Shown: positions 34,446 through 45,387, counted from the first letter of the stretch. The stretch: 64,000 nt of DNA from Riptortus pedestris (GCA_019009955.1 CM032232.1:54675001-54739000); one strand, 5' to 3'. Numbers and translations: made by a program. The notes: generated by a model not told the origin, from the letters alone.

Positions 34446-35255
34446 CTGTGTCTGTTACCAGTCCAGTGGTCGGAATTTTTGTTTGATAGTTGCCTAACTC
34501 GATATTTAAACGTAATATGTTAAACTAAAGATTTACTTTCTAAATGACTTGAAATCGAGCCAGTGGTAGGGGAATATCGAAAATTCCCAATATTATTAGG
34601 CATCAGACCGTCTGCAAAAATTTGATATAGCCAATCTTGTTGGAAATTTAATTTTCTATAAATGTTACTTAATAAATTTTTTCTCTAACACGAATGAGAT
34701 TTGGTGATTGAATTTTTTTTACTTTTCAGCCTTCACGAACTTTTACAATATATTGCATGGCCTTAATTCAAACTTGAATAACAAATATTGTTTTCAAAGA
34801 ACCCTCATTATGTGTGATGCATTCAAATATGTTGTGTGATATAATTAATTAAGATTTTATACTCTTGATTCAGAAATTTGTATTTGATCTATCGATGTAC
34901 TAATAAATTTAATGATTCACTTCATCACTAAAGACCCTAATCGCCAATAGTTGAAATTGAACCCAGAGAGGATGAGATAGGGAGGATGAAACCAAAATTC
35001 AAAATATCTCTGATATCATGAGCTGGGTCAAAAAATGTAGGAACAATCTTTTTAAAATATTGATGTTCTACAGTTGGTGATCCCTAAACTTTTTCATAAC
35101 TCATTAAGTGACTAGTTTTACCTTCTTTTTTTTCAGTAAACCTCCTCTTCAACTCATCGGATTTTATTTGAAATGGAAAATATGTGGTGATCACTAAGTT
35201 TGCCATATAAGCACCTGAGGAAATTTGCTTGGCTTTAAGTAGTTCTTGTCTGGTG
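34278..35255 (-). repeat. Old Family A copy with (TA)n(TG)n core
   Basis: It opens with TTAGCAAATTTCCTTTGAGG, runs through a TA tract followed by TG repeats (34397-34448), a decayed CAGTCCAGTGGTCGGAA motif and the core, and ends with GAGGAAATTTGCTTGGCTTT near 35235. Short frames on both strands here are chance. Confidence 0.65.
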
Positions 35256-35734
35256 AACGTTTGACTGTTTCATTCACAGACATTCTATTAAATATTTGAT
35301 AATGCATTCAGGTCACATATTAAACTTTGTTAGGGAGAAGGGGAACCTTGATACTTGTTTGTGTTAATCAGCGGGTTAATTTATTGACTATCCATTTTAA
35401 TTACGGATCAAATCAGCTGGGAAGATAGGAACTCTATTCAGTGCCACCTTGATTCTGTCTTATCTCCTCCCCCCTTAAGAATATCTGGGTCACAGCATAC
35501 AATTTCATCCACAGGGACCAGCATGTTCGCTGAGGTTATCATTCGGCAAATAATCAAGTCATTTGTATGCACAGCTGGTAAAAATAACCAATCAGTAGCT
35601 CTCTTTATCAGATTACAGACAGGTCCATATCAAAATGTATCTGAAAAGCACTTCTGATTCACAGATTACCTGTTCTGGCTTTAGTTATCTTAGGTAAACT
35701 AGATAACGTAAACTGCAAATTAACGAGAAAGTCT
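35256..35734. other. Unassigned sequence
   Basis: Slightly less AT-rich from 35400 to 35680. No feature recognised. Confidence 0.5.
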
Positions 35735-36192
35735 GTCACGCATAGGACGCGTAAAATAAGCAGATTTCCCATGTGCTGGTATGACATACCATTCACCATA
35801 TATTCTCTATTTTCAAATAAAAATCCGATGAGGAAAAGTGGGAGATTACTGAGGCAGAAAAGAACGAATGTATAGTTTAATATATTAATTAGAAAAGAAT
35901 TAAAGACCAGCCATTGTAGAGCTTCAATGATTTCTTTATAATAAAATTACGTTTTCAATAATATTAGATCTATAATATTTTCTATCCGACGTACAGTAAC
36001 GGATATATTTAGATTTCTCCATATCCTCCCTCTCTTTGTTTTACATCACCAATTTAATATACATATACATATATATATATAGTGTTAAACGGATCTCATT
36101 TTCGTAATCTCCTAGGTAGGATTGATGGGAATTTGAATGTTTTTTCCTAAAATGGAAGGATGAGTGAATCCTCAACATCTGATTTTTCTTAA

Positions 36193-37575
36193 CTCTTTGA
36201 CTGCGGCTGACGACAAGTTGTCGGTTTTGTAAGTTGTTCCCAGGGGCGGACCCCGAGAAAGTTGGCGTCAGGCTATTATAGAAAGTTAAATGGGTGGGGA
36301 TTGCACTAGCTTTTTCCAAGCCATTCCGTATTTGACTCTAGCACAGTGAAAGAGATCCTTGAGAGAATTGCTTCTTCGCCCCTGTTTTTTTTAATTGTTT
36401 TCGACTATTTTACAAAAAGGTAAGTTTGAATGATTATTTGTTTTGAAGTTATCGTTAATAATAATTGCTAATGATAAATATCTATTTAAAAAGTCCGTCA
36501 CGCAGGGGCTGCGTAAACTAAGCAGATTTCCCACGTGAAGTTATACAATAGAGAAATCTCCATAGGAGAGCCAAACGGTTACGGCAAAGGGCGGAACTAG
36601 CTTTTCGCGGGAAATTAAAAAAAAATCCGTTATCGGCCCAAATTTCATAAAAATGCAAATATCTCGGTTAATATTCAAGATAGGGAATAAATGTATATAA
36701 CAATATTTATAGTAAATTTAATTTGCAATAAGGTTAATTCTGTACAATTTTTCAATCTGACGTATAGTAACGGAGATATTTCGAATTTTCGAAAATCCTC
36801 CTCTCTAAACCCCCCCCTCTCACTGGTCCGATTTCAGCCGTTAACGAACTTGATCTTTCTTTTTACATAAAACGACTAAATATCGAGTTTGGTAACGAAC
36901 AAACAAAAATTACGACCGCTAGAGCGGTAACAGACAACTATATATATATATATATAATATATATATATATATATAATATATATATATATAATATATATAG
37001 ATAGATAGATAGATATACATACAGTTTTGAACGGACCTCATTTTCATCATCTCCTGGGTAGGATCGATGGACATTTGAAGAAAAATTTTGAAAATCGCGT
37101 CATGAGTACAACCTCAATAGCTGATTTCCCTCAAGGGAAATCTGCTAAAAGTAGCTAAATGAATTAAAACAAGCCTATTTTGTTGGAAAAATATTATTTC
37201 AAACCCGAATTTATAATTCCAAATTGTTTTATATTTTACGAAATATAAATAAAAAATCAATTATAAATTACTGAATAATAATTCATCAATCAGTGATTGT
37301 GAACAATGTCTTTATTGTTTAATTTTACGGTTTTCTAAGTAAAAATATAATAACTAAAAACAACGATTACATTATTAGACTACGGCTAGGGAGTATGGTT
37401 CTTTCCCGGTGCAGTTGACGACAACGTGTCGTTCAGCGGTTTTTTTGCGGAAAAGAATTTCAAGATGATACAATTTATAATATACAGTTAAAGTAAAGTA
37501 AAACGAAACTAATTAACAAAAAAAAAGTTTCCTCCCCACTAAAAAATGTTGTTGAAAATCTCCGCAGTCCACCTG
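36193..37575. mobile_element. piggyBac-like element inserted at TTAA, itself interrupted
   Basis: TTAA flanks both sides (36189-36192 and 37576-37579). The left end is CTCTTTGACTGCGG; the right end, reverse-complemented, is CAGGTGGACTGCGG. A subterminal motif TGACGACAA-(G/C)-TTGTCG-like occurs near both ends (about 36207 and 37418). A Family A copy at 36490-37148 lies inside, leaving about 720 bp of element. No transposase frame is present, so it is a non-autonomous derivative. Confidence 0.82.
36490..37148 (+). mobile_element. Family A element, full length reference copy
   Basis: The 5' end is AAAGTCCGTCACGCAGGGG, with GCAGATTTCCCACGTGAAG just inside. A specific module follows (GAGAGCCAAACGGTTACGG to CCGTTATCGGCCC, 36556-36645), then the core, the GCGACCGCTAGAGCGG-type palindromic motif and an interrupted TA array (36937-37000, with a GATA run). 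The tail CGTCATGAGTACAACCTCAA leads into the palindrome at 37123-37142, and TGCTAA ends the element. At 659 bp with both ends well preserved, it is among the youngest copies. Confidence 0.92.
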
Positions 37576-37590
37576 TTAAGAGAAATCTAC

Positions 37591-38689
37591 AAACAAAGAG
37601 AACAATGATCTAAAAATATCAGAAATAGTTTTTGTATTTCAGAAATGTTTACATTCTTTGTTAACGTGATGCTTACGTCGGAATCGTAATCTTTTTACTC
37701 TCTTTGTCACGTCACTAATGTCCTTGCATCACACATAATAAACAATATTTGATCGTTTAAAACAATATTTGCTAATAATGCTTGAATTAAGACTGATTCG
37801 ATTTCAGTCATCAACGAACTAAATCCTTTTTTGCGGGTGTTTTTTGTGGCTCAGGTTAGTCATGAAGTTGAAAAAAGTCTGTCACTCAGAGACTGCATAA
37901 AAAGAGCAGGTTTCTTATATCTAAGGATTTACAAGAATCCTAAATTTATCAGGGAATGTGATGCCTAAATGATCAATTATTAAATAAAACTACAAAATAT
38001 GTTTGATAAAAATCGGCCAATAATTAATTTATGGCCAGGCACATTGTATTTTTAAGGTGCAACAAGTTTCCTATTTATATAGTTTGCCACTCTTTAATAA
38101 ATTTGAATTTCCATAAATTAAAAAACAAAAATGTTATACGTAATATAACAGTGGTATTAAGATTGTTAACGGAATTTATTTATTACAGGCAATTATTTAA
38201 ATTGACGGATTTTACATAATGTATTCATGCAATTAGAATTAATTTTATAATGAAGGTATTATGTAAACGCTTTTCGATAATATGTAAAGAAACTAATTGG
38301 AATAATGTTTGCAATTTTTTTAATATAGAAAAAAACTCTTGATATGTCCTATTATTTAATAGAAATAAATAAGTTACATCCATTTAAATAGAAATCAAGC
38401 ATGGACCTGGATGACATTTTTAGATAAAAAGCTACAGATCCAGAGAGGTGCTACTGGTGGTATTACTTAAATTAAAAATGTTAACAACCTCAGACTCCTT
38501 ATTAAGCAATTTTTCCACCAGGTTTGACTAATTTTATCTCTTTTTATGATGAGGAAGGCGTTTTAGAGAGATATGCATTATTATAAAATTGCAAAAAGTG
38601 CACGTATTGACGGGAAACATTTTAAAATTGACTCTTGTCGGAAGGAGGCTCCTCTAGTTGTGCTGTTGTCAGCCGAACTATAATCAACC
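37591..38689. other. Mostly unassigned; one decayed Family A end
   Basis: At 37871-37925 AAAAAAGTCTGTCACTCAG, GACTGCATAAA, AGCAGGTTTC is an old 5' end on the plus strand. The remainder is AT-rich; the frame at 38031-38219 has no recognisable content. Confidence 0.5.
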
Positions 38690-38843
38690 TCTCAAATAGG
38701 GAGAAGGAGAGGGTGTAGTGAGCTATGAGGGGGTGGGTGGGGAGGAGTGGGAGGTAAGGGTGGGGGTAGCTATACCACCCCTACCTACTCCTCCGTTTGC
38801 AAGTTAAACTTTTTCTTAGGCAATACCTCACGCCTACTTTCTA

Positions 38844-38894
<51 letters not shown>

Positions 38895-38895
38895 A
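38690..38895. repeat. G-rich tract followed by TC repeats
   Basis: At 38699-38770 the plus strand has many G-runs (GAGGGGGTGGGTGGGGAGG, AGGTAAGGGTGGGGG), which could form a G-quadruplex. A CT/TCTA array follows at 38841-38894. Confidence 0.7.
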
Positions 38896-39727
38896 ACCAG
38901 GAATCGAAGTGGCTGCTAGTTTACAAGCCAAAATTATTAAAATACAATTAAAAATCAAGTATTTTCAATCAAATTAAAAGACCAAATTATTGCAAGGAGT
39001 GAAAAAAAAAATTTGCAATTATCAGTGAAATACACATTCATGATTAAGCTAATAAAATCCGAATCTACATCCTGAAATAAAATATTAAACGACTTCTGTT
39101 TTGAGGTTAAGCTAAGACTTTGAACTTGTCGAGACTAGCTTTAACCTACCAATAGTCCAACACTGGACATGGCTAGGCAACTACTCTCTACAGCAGCTTG
39201 AACATTGTCCTCACCTCACTGTTCTTTTAGTATCCTGATTTTTTTATGGCTTCATAATCTCTAAACTGAACTTACAACATTCTGAAAACTGAATTTACAA
39301 CATTTGGTTAAAATTTGTACCCTGTCGTAGTTGCCCATTTACTTATAATAACTTCAACAAAATTCCTAATACTTCTCAAACATTGTCAACGTCATAATTT
39401 TTTTATAAAATAAAATAAAAGATATATCTTAAAAGGGAAATAGTAGGTTTCCAATTTAAAAACATTCGTAAACATATTTCAGTTACCAATAACTTAATTA
39501 CAACAATTGACTCTTTTTTAGCACTTTATTGGTAAGAAAATAACTGTGATTGTATATTTTATTTTCCTCCCAAGTAATACAATGCATTATTCATATATTT
39601 TGATACAATATTAGAATGTTGTTTCTATAAAATAAAATTCTATAATGGAAAACTATGATGTTTCTTTTTAGTTATGAATAGATTGCTGAATATAAATTTG
39701 TTGGTTCGTCGAATGACTTTTTATTAT
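38896..39727. other. Unassigned AT-rich sequence
   Basis: Nothing recognised, except that TTTCTTTTTAG at about 39661-39671 looks like a splice acceptor upstream of the next feature. Confidence 0.45.
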
Positions 39728-39820
39728 GAAAATTTGTACAAGAGGGTGAGAGGCATACTTAATAAACTGACTACACAAAAGTTCGGGAAGCTTATGGAAC
39801 AAATTATTGAGCTTCCTATC
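39728..39820 (+). pseudogene. eIF4G-like (MIF4G domain start) fragment
   Basis: Within a frame running 39674-39943, residues 19-49 include KRVRGILNKLTTQKFGKLME followed by QIIELPI. This closely matches the start of the MIF4G domain of eIF4G, a translation initiation scaffold that binds eIF4A through this domain (family knowledge). The similarity stops at ELPI, where eIF4G normally continues into a TEERLKG-type helix. No GT donor lies at that point, and the frame runs into the 3' UTR of a retrotransposon. A TTTTTAG acceptor-like site precedes it. The simplest reading is a truncated retro- or gene-fragment pseudogene. A real exon cannot be fully excluded. Confidence 0.55.
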
Positions 39821-39844
39821 TCTAGCTTAATTTGTGGTTATATT

Positions 39845-40830
39845 ACAATAATGTGGTTCATTGACGTCAATCCACAGGTGTATGTTATGTTTGTTTCTCA
39901 AGGCTTTAGGGCGAAAAGCTACCACGTTATCATCGCCCTGTAATATCTAGAGCTCACGTTATTGGTATCCTCATCCATGTCGCCATTTTAACAATATAAA
40001 CAAGGATACAAAAACTTGTAATTTAAATTTCTTGTATAAACTCGTAATTTTCACAAAATTAAACAATTTATCTAGTTCTTTGGAGTCTTCTCCAATGACC
40101 ACAGCTATTTCATTGGAATTATATCATTCGTTTTGAATATCTGTATAATTATAGCATACCATTCACATGTGGTAGATAGTCAAGCCTTTTTTACACTTCC
40201 CACGAAACGGGGGTTGATCTTTTTTCATAAGATAACCATACGTAAATCTTGTGTGCCCTATTCAGAGTCTTCGTAATACGACTTCATCTCTTCTATTGTC
40301 TCTTGTGTTGAATATTTCCTTGGACGGATGGAGGTTTTAATAGTTTATAGTTCTGGATTTTGCTCTACATTTGTTGTCAGTTTTTATCAATTTCTTCTTT
40401 GAGTGGTTGATAACGTTCTGCGGATGTAATTGTTGTAGGAGTGATGGGGTCGAGTTGGTGGGCATCTCTGGCTGCTACATCTGTTTTTTCATTTCCATCT
40501 ATTCCCACGTGGCTTGGAGTCCACATGAAGTAGACGACCCTTTTTTATTTGCATTTTTATATACTTATGTATTTTTTGTACTATTGGTTTGTTTATAAAT
40601 ACATCGTTAATACTCAAGAGGGCACTTAACGAGTCGGTGCATATCAGGAATTTTTCTTGAGTCGAGCGTTTGCAAATGCAGTGATATAGTGCGAAGTGAA
40701 TTATGAATAGTTCGGCCAAATAGATGCTGGTTAATTTGTTGAGTTTGAATTTTTGGCAGGCATTTTCTTCGGTGTAGGCGCAGGAAGATGACTTGGGAAT
40801 TTTCGAGCCATCAGTGTATATTATCTTAAG
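39845..40830 (-). pseudogene. Jockey-like non-LTR retrotransposon 3' end (RNase H to C-terminus)
   Basis: On the minus strand from 40830, IIYTDGSKIP gives the first RNase H Asp, AELFIIHFAL the Glu, and CTDSLSALLS the second Asp. A frameshift near 40530 then leads into WTPSHVGIDGNEKTD, with the conserved His and final Asp. So all RNase H catalytic positions survive, split over two frames. A stop lies near 40376. Further on, RRDEVVLRRL, IGHTRFTYGYLM and a shortened Cys region follow, then a C-terminal NEIAVVIGEDSKELDKLF (to about 40030). The 3' UTR includes GGCGATGATAACGTGG, seen in many insect Jockey-like tails. RT is absent. Confidence 0.82.
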
Positions 40831-40964
40831 GTGTAAATTAATATATTATGTAGATAGTGTCATTTATTAACTGCTGTTTAGAGCTAACTGGACTTGTAAG
40901 TAGTATTTTTATAAACATATACAAAGTCTAGAAGAGACAATTGTACTCTGATCCTAAGACAATT
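40831..40964. other. Unassigned short stretch
   Basis: AT-rich; nothing recognised. Confidence 0.5.
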
Positions 40965-41360
<396 letters not shown>

Positions 41361-42320
41361 TCTCACTCTTATTTCCACTGTATTTAAGAACCGTTTCTGA
41401 GAGAATACAATTCCCATTTTACATCTATCAATTTTCCCTCAACTCTCAAGTGAACTGTCTTGTTGTTTTAAACATTTGAATTTAAATTTACAATTGAGAA
41501 TACACTAAAAAAATATCATTCCTACCTTGCACGATTGCTAGAGTATACATTTAAGTCGAACTGTAAGAGATTAGAAATAGTTTCTAAGTCTGCAACTCCA
41601 TTACTAAAGTAAGAAGACGTTCAGAAAATCAGTATTTAAAAAATAAACAAATATTTACATCATTAATGGCCCTGAATCATAGAAATTCTACATGCCTTTG
41701 ACTATTATTTTTTAAATAATAATGTATTTATTAAGCCAAATTTGGTGTTATTAAAATGTTCCTTAAAAACATAGATGCATGTTAGAGAATATTCCTTCAT
41801 CATTGGGTTTCGTGTAAGACCCAAACATAAATCATGGTAGCCATTTCCAACATCGTAGCCTGACCTGATATTCCAGATGTTTCCGTGTTTCAGATATCGT
41901 TTAATTGTTCCAGTCAATTAAATTCTAACTACAATGCCTCCATAGAGGTAGGAAAGACATCTAAAGAGTGTTGACCTTTCTTCTTTAAAGTCGCAACACA
42001 ACGCAAATAAACGTTCCCACAGAATTCTAAATCTGACCAGTTTACACTGAACTGAACATATTGGAAGTTGTGTATTTAAATAGACATAAGAAGGCCTGTA
42101 ACTGCGAATCCGGACTCTTTTTCCTTGTTTCAGATTAATTCTGCTGAATGAGATACATTATAGACCAATATTAATACTATTGAATCAAACTAGACAATTT
42201 CTTATTCAATTATCGCAGTTTTGAGTTCTAAAATAACTGTACATATTAATAATAATTTTGAACACATTGCAATACATAATACAATAAATTTTCACACGCA
42301 AAATAATGTTTAATACATTA
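41361..42320. other. Unassigned sequence
   Basis: No frame or repeat recognised. A 70-codon minus-strand frame (41705-41917) has no recognisable content. Confidence 0.5.
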
Positions 42321-42515
42321 AGGCCTCAAATCAGCCGCGTGAGTTAATAAGTAGGCCTTAATCTCACATGTTTTACCTTGAGTGGTAATTATACTCCTGC
42401 CTGGGGAGTAGGAATTTACATATTTAGTGTTGAATTCATTAAATAAAATCCAATGCCCCATCTAGGCTAGAAAATGGTAATAACATTTAGACAACTTGTC
42501 CAATGAGCCGAACAA
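42321..42515 (+). mobile_element. Diverged tRNA-derived SINE
   Basis: AGGCCTCAAATCAGCCGCGTG, TAGGCCTTAATCTCACATG, a decayed B-box, CTGGGGAGTAGGAATTTAC and CTAGGCTAGAAAATGGTAAT follow SINE order. It is old. Confidence 0.7.
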
Positions 42516-42820
42516 AGCTTCATACTTACCTGAGCAATATACGTTAACGTTGATTCTTATTTTTTGGTCTTATTTCCTTTGAATTCTTTCTCTGTCAGTC
42601 AGAGCGGATATAAATTAAGGTCAACGACGCATAATATTAATACATATCGACTTTCGAAGGTTTATACGAGTCTTCCAGAACCAAACTTCACAATCTCCTC
42701 ATATTACGTAAGGTGTCTCATATTACGAGAACTGAAGAAATCTTTTTCTTTTATTTTAATTAATTGGCATAATGTCATGATTATACGCTGTTTTTTTTTT
42801 CATGTTGAATTACATGAAGC
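42516..42820. other. Unassigned; contains a 109-codon frame without features
   Basis: The plus-strand frame 42564-42893 starts at a non-ATG codon and ends inside a SINE relic. It is rich in Ser, Tyr and Leu with no recognisable domain. I consider it chance. Confidence 0.4.
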
Positions 42821-42980
42821 TATTTATTTACGGTCACTTTATGCTACTATGGCTAATTGCGACGGGTTATTTACATGTTACCAACCTCCTTAGACAGTGT
42901 GGGTCAAAGGATATTATTTCATGCGTCCGTCAATAAATAAATTCCTATTACCCAGGAGTGAGTTTCGGCAATTTCAACAA
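42821..42980 (-). mobile_element. Diverged SINE copy
   Basis: TTTACGGTCACTTTATGC, TGGCTAATTGCGACGGGTTA, TTTACATGTTACCAACC and AATAAATTCCTATTACCCAG match the SINE from tail to body on the minus strand. The head is lost. Confidence 0.65.
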
Positions 42981-42984
42981 GGCT

Positions 42985-43235
42985 GGTTATATACATTTTT
43001 TCGACCTGACTCATAGTAACGGTGGTATTTCGTACTTATCATAGTTCCTCGCCTCCACCAAAAGGGCGATGAATTTAGCCATTAACTAATGTAATTTTAT
43101 GATTTCCATTTACTGGCCATTTCTTCTCATCGGATTTTTATTTGAAAATAGAGGATACATAGTGAGACAAGACCGTTAGTGTGTCATGGAAATCTGCTTA
43201 GTTTACACAGTCCTTGAGTGGAGGACGTTTTGAAA
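42985..43235 (-). repeat. Old Family A fragments
   Basis: GACCTGACTCATAGTAACGG resembles the core in plus orientation. At 43180-43235 GGAAATCTGCTTAGTTTACA, CAGTCCTTGAGTGGAGGAC is a minus-strand 5' end. At least two decayed copies seem to meet here. Confidence 0.5.
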
Positions 43236-43460
43236 TTGTTCATTCTTATCTAGCGCTAAGAGAAATCTTCCTAATGTTCCATTTAAATTTAGAATGTCTT
43301 CCTTGTCTGCAACCTCTTTCCTTCAAGAAAGGAATTGAATCTATATGCATTTCATTTCAAGGAAGGAGGATCTCTTAACATAACACTTTTCTAAATACGT
43401 TTTCTAAGAGATGCTAGCTTTTCCTGGATAGATGTGTACTTTGGAAATGGAGTTTGTCCT
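43236..43460. other. Unassigned sequence
   Basis: No feature, though TTCAAGAAAGGAATTG and CAAGGAAGGAGGATC may be a diverged earlier unit of the next repeat. Confidence 0.4.
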
Positions 43461-43765
43461 GGCCTTTTATTGGAAAAATATGTGGGGAATATAGAGAGGA
43501 ACTCTTTCTTATCCTTTAAGGAAAAATGGAGTCTGTTGGATTTGTTCTTAGTGGTTAATGGAAATATACTCAAGGATATAGTTTTAATTCACTTTTGCTG
43601 TGTTTCAGATGGGCTTATAATGGAAAATAATTTGGGGAATACAGAGGACTTCTTTCTTAGCCTTTAAGGAAAAACTGAACCATTAAGATTTGTTATGAGG
43701 AGATGATGGAAATATCCTCGAGGAATTAAGTTTTAATACAGTCTTGCTGTGTGTATCAGCTGGGC
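43461..43765. repeat. 150-bp tandem duplication
   Basis: Two units, 43461-43610 and 43611-43760, share GGAAAATA, TTTGGGGAATA, AGAGGA, CTTTCTTA, CCTTTAAGGAAAAA, GGAAATAT, TTTTAAT and GCTGTGT in the same order, with a period of 150 bp. Frames on both strands over it (43391-43667) are accidental. Confidence 0.85.
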
Positions 43766-43769
43766 TTTG

Positions 43770-44045
43770 ACTGTGGGTTCACTGTCAGATGGAAGGCCCT
43801 GGCCGATCACGGGCGAACGGCTCCATAATCGCTTTGTGCAAATACCATCAGTGGCTCCGGGGCTCGGAGGCGAGCGGTTAGAATTAAAATGTTGGCCAGT
43901 TTGCCGGAGCGTGTAATTCCCTCCAGCAGCCTGGATAATGAGAAAATGGCCTTGATTTACATTATGGAATTATTGCAAGATGGACTGGAGGCCTCAGGAC
44001 CTTGGGCCATAAAGACATTGTATCTCTCCATCGATACAGCAGCCT
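43770..44045. other. GC-rich non-repetitive block, candidate conserved noncoding element
   Basis: Examples are CGATCACGGGCGAACGGCTC, GGCTCCGGGGCTCGGAGGCG, AGTTTGCCGGAGCGTGTAAT, GATTTACATTATGGAATTAT and GACATTGTATCTCTCCATCG. It is clearly less AT-rich than its flanks, has no open frame of length and no similarity to the repeats here. This profile fits an enhancer or other conserved noncoding DNA. Confidence 0.45.
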
Positions 44046-44356
44046 ATTAAATTTCAGTGATGGCAGAAATTACTACTAAACTATGAATGAATCATTCATA
44101 GTATATCTATTAAAGAAAATTTCCTGTCTTTAAAATGCCTACCAGCAAGAAATAACGGATGAAAAATGTAATAAACAAACATACATCATACTGAGAAATG
44201 AGAAAGAAATAGCAACTCGTATGATAATTTCCAACTATTAAAGAATTTTATTATAAATTCTTTATAATGAATGAAAATTATTATTTATTCTTTATAAATG
44301 AATAATTCTTCTAAAAATATCTCTGGAATATGCTGGATGGTAGAGGAACCAATTGA
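44046..44356. other. Unassigned AT-rich sequence
   Basis: Small internal repeats of TTTATTCTTTATAAATGAAT type at about 44245-44310. Nothing else recognised. Confidence 0.5.
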
Positions 44357-44637
44357 TAAGGATCAATAAGAAGGCCAAGTCCTCTACTGTTTTTTAATAT
44401 AATGCAGAGTGCACTTTCGGAGTCAACGCTCCATCCTCAGTACCTGCTGATTAAAGCTGCGTTGTCTGGACCACGACTGCCGGGCAACTCCCCTGCTGGG
44501 GGGTCGCCCGGCAGTCGGGGTCCCGACAACGCAGCTTTAATCAGCAGGTACTGAGGATGGAGCGTTGACTCCGAAAGTGCACTCTGCATTATATTAAAAA
44601 ACAGTAGAGGACTTGGCCTTCTTATTGAGCCTTATCT
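44357..44637. repeat. Near-perfect inverted repeat (hairpin, arms about 137 bp)
   Basis: The left arm begins GATAAGGATCAATAAGAAGG and the right arm ends with its reverse complement, CCTTCTTATTGAGCCTTATC. Arms of about 137 bp differ at only a handful of positions (GAT/GCT near the base; a few near the loop at about 44492-44500). The arm includes GAGTGCACTTTCGGAGTCAA and GCTGATTAAAGCTGCGTTGT; the loop-proximal part is GC-rich (GACTGCCGGGC). No TIR-type end or target duplication is evident. Confidence 0.95.
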
Positions 44638-44727
44638 TCTAAAAATATTTTAGAGCACTGTTTCCAAAGCAAACACGTTATTACCGTAGATACATAAGTA
44701 GGGCTTACTCAAGTGCCAATTAATATA

Positions 44728-45328
44728 AAAAAGGCCGCCACGCAGGGGCTGCGTAAACGAAGCAGATTTCCCTCGTGGAGTTTAAAAATAGATAAATCTA
44801 CATACTGATAACACAACACCACCTTGAATATTAAGTGAATAAATACAAACGGTAATAAGAAATCTTTCCCCTCCAGGCGGGAAGCGTCTGAAATGTAAAC
44901 AAACAGGTCTGCCAACCCAACTCTCACCGGAAATTTCTGAAATATATCAGAATATAACATATTAATTTGATTGAAAACTATTTACTATATCTAGGACTGT
45001 AATTTATAATGAATCAGAATAATTTTTATTTCAGTCAATCAAATTTTAGTAGTCCAAGAATTTAAGGGTCACAAGAACAAATTTCCATGTATCTCGTGTA
45101 TGTACTAATATTCTCCCTTTGCGAGGTTCGAGCCTGCACCTGTGTTTACCTTTGGCTTACTGATGGTAGTGGTAGATGTACTTAAATTTCTTATATTATA
45201 TTTCTACGTAAACATCCGATGAGTAGAAGTTACGGCATACTGAAGGCTGAAAACAAGAAAGTACAAATAACGAGATATTTTGAATATTCGATATTCAGCC
45301 CTCAAACCTCCCCTCCATCCCATTGGTC

Positions 45329-45387
<59 letters not shown>

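Larger units (their letters stand above)
35735..37590 (+). mobile_element. Family A host copy, split by a piggyBac-like element
   Basis: The left part 35735-36192 has the 5' end AAAGTCTGTCACGCATAGG, GCAGATTTCCC, the core, a short TA tract and the tail up to GATTTTTCTTAA. The right part is only the last bases after 37575: TTAAGAGAAATCTAC. Joined across the insert, the two halves restore the Family A terminal palindrome (GATTTTTCTTAAGAGAAATC against the consensus GATTTCCCTTAAGGGAAATC). The TTAA in its centre is the piggyBac target. Confidence 0.85.

Noticed and set aside
38699..38770. G-quadruplex element with a specific regulatory role
   Set aside because: The G-runs are real, but nothing nearby indicates a promoter or gene, so only the tract is annotated.
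42564..42893. A 109-residue frame
   Set aside because: It starts at a non-ATG codon and ends within a SINE relic; no recognisable content.
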